DNA of 23,516 bases from VRUE01 sp047519745 (GTDB lineage: Bacteria > Actinomycetota > Thermoleophilia > Solirubrobacterales > 70-9): NCBI GenBank assembly GCA_047519745.1, contig JAPVSJ010000004.1:1-23516 (forward strand). The letters run 5' to 3'. Below, in pieces: positions 23,477-23,516 of this stretch (position 1 is the stretch's first letter; the number at the start of each line of letters is the position of its first letter). The notes under the pieces are model-generated. The model did no database searches. It saw only the letters and a program-made list of their open reading frames with translations, and was not told where the DNA came from. The position numbers and the translations under genes are program-made.

Positions 23477-23516
23477 GCGGGGACGTGCCGTCGCTTATGT
23501 ACCCATATAGGCACAT

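Noticed and set aside
23488..23516. AT-rich near-palindrome around CCCATATAGG at the right edge
   Set aside because: Imperfect, and cut by the window end, so neither role nor extent can be judged.

Overview
The window is a dense, high-GC bacterial chromosome segment with strong G/C preference at third codon positions. Gene content (tilS-hpt-ftsH, type III glutamine synthetase, class III cyclase with a MerR-like N-terminus) and the frequent TANNNT box 6-9 bases before start codons suggest an actinobacterium. From remembered family resemblance I favour the Thermoleophilia/Solirubrobacterales. That placement is an inference; no rRNA or other phylogenetic marker is present.

Layout. 1-2435 (minus strand): the housekeeping operon tilS-hpt-ftsH, with ftsH cut by the window edge. 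2455-3473: a small AT-richer island of toxin-antitoxin material. It holds an XRE/HipB-like antitoxin with a well-formed promoter, a hipA reduced to its first 13 codons, a fused scrap of an IS3-family transposase with a probable right end, and an apparently intact hicA-hicB pair. 3603-5197: a HTH/class III nucleotide cyclase downstream of a PII protein that has Leu at the usual Tyr-51 position. 5293-6086: a nucleoside-phosphorylase-family gene whose 3' half changes codon usage and loses active-site residues, followed by a long perfect-armed hairpin. 6087-9787: a coiled-coil protein, a secreted three-module peptidoglycan hydrolase (SLT, degenerate M23, M15-like) and an unrecognised protein. 9777-12692: a HAD phosphatase, an unrecognised 151-aa protein, a tandem universal stress protein and a divergent LysR regulator. 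12713-14707: amt with its own terminator and a divergent small membrane protein. 14704-18615: a SIR2 deacylase overlapping the end of a 3-hydroxyacyl-CoA dehydrogenase/enoyl-CoA hydratase fusion of inverted domain order, then divergent corA. 18748-20895: type III glutamine synthetase behind a 16-bp perfect palindrome. 20905-23464: rlmN, a cytochrome P450, and a 41-aa membrane peptide whose TTG start overlaps the P450 stop.

Connections. Three nitrogen-assimilation components (PII, Amt, GSIII) lie within 16 kb but in separate transcription units. Fatty-acid oxidation is physically coupled to a protein deacylase. I did not find a tRNA, rRNA, CRISPR array, origin, complete insertion sequence or phage module. 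No single large novel system is evident. The best leads are the leaderless-promoter pattern, the P450-coupled small membrane protein, the PII variant with its downstream cyclase, the inverted beta-oxidation fusion with SIR2, and the island of decayed and intact toxin-antitoxin loci.
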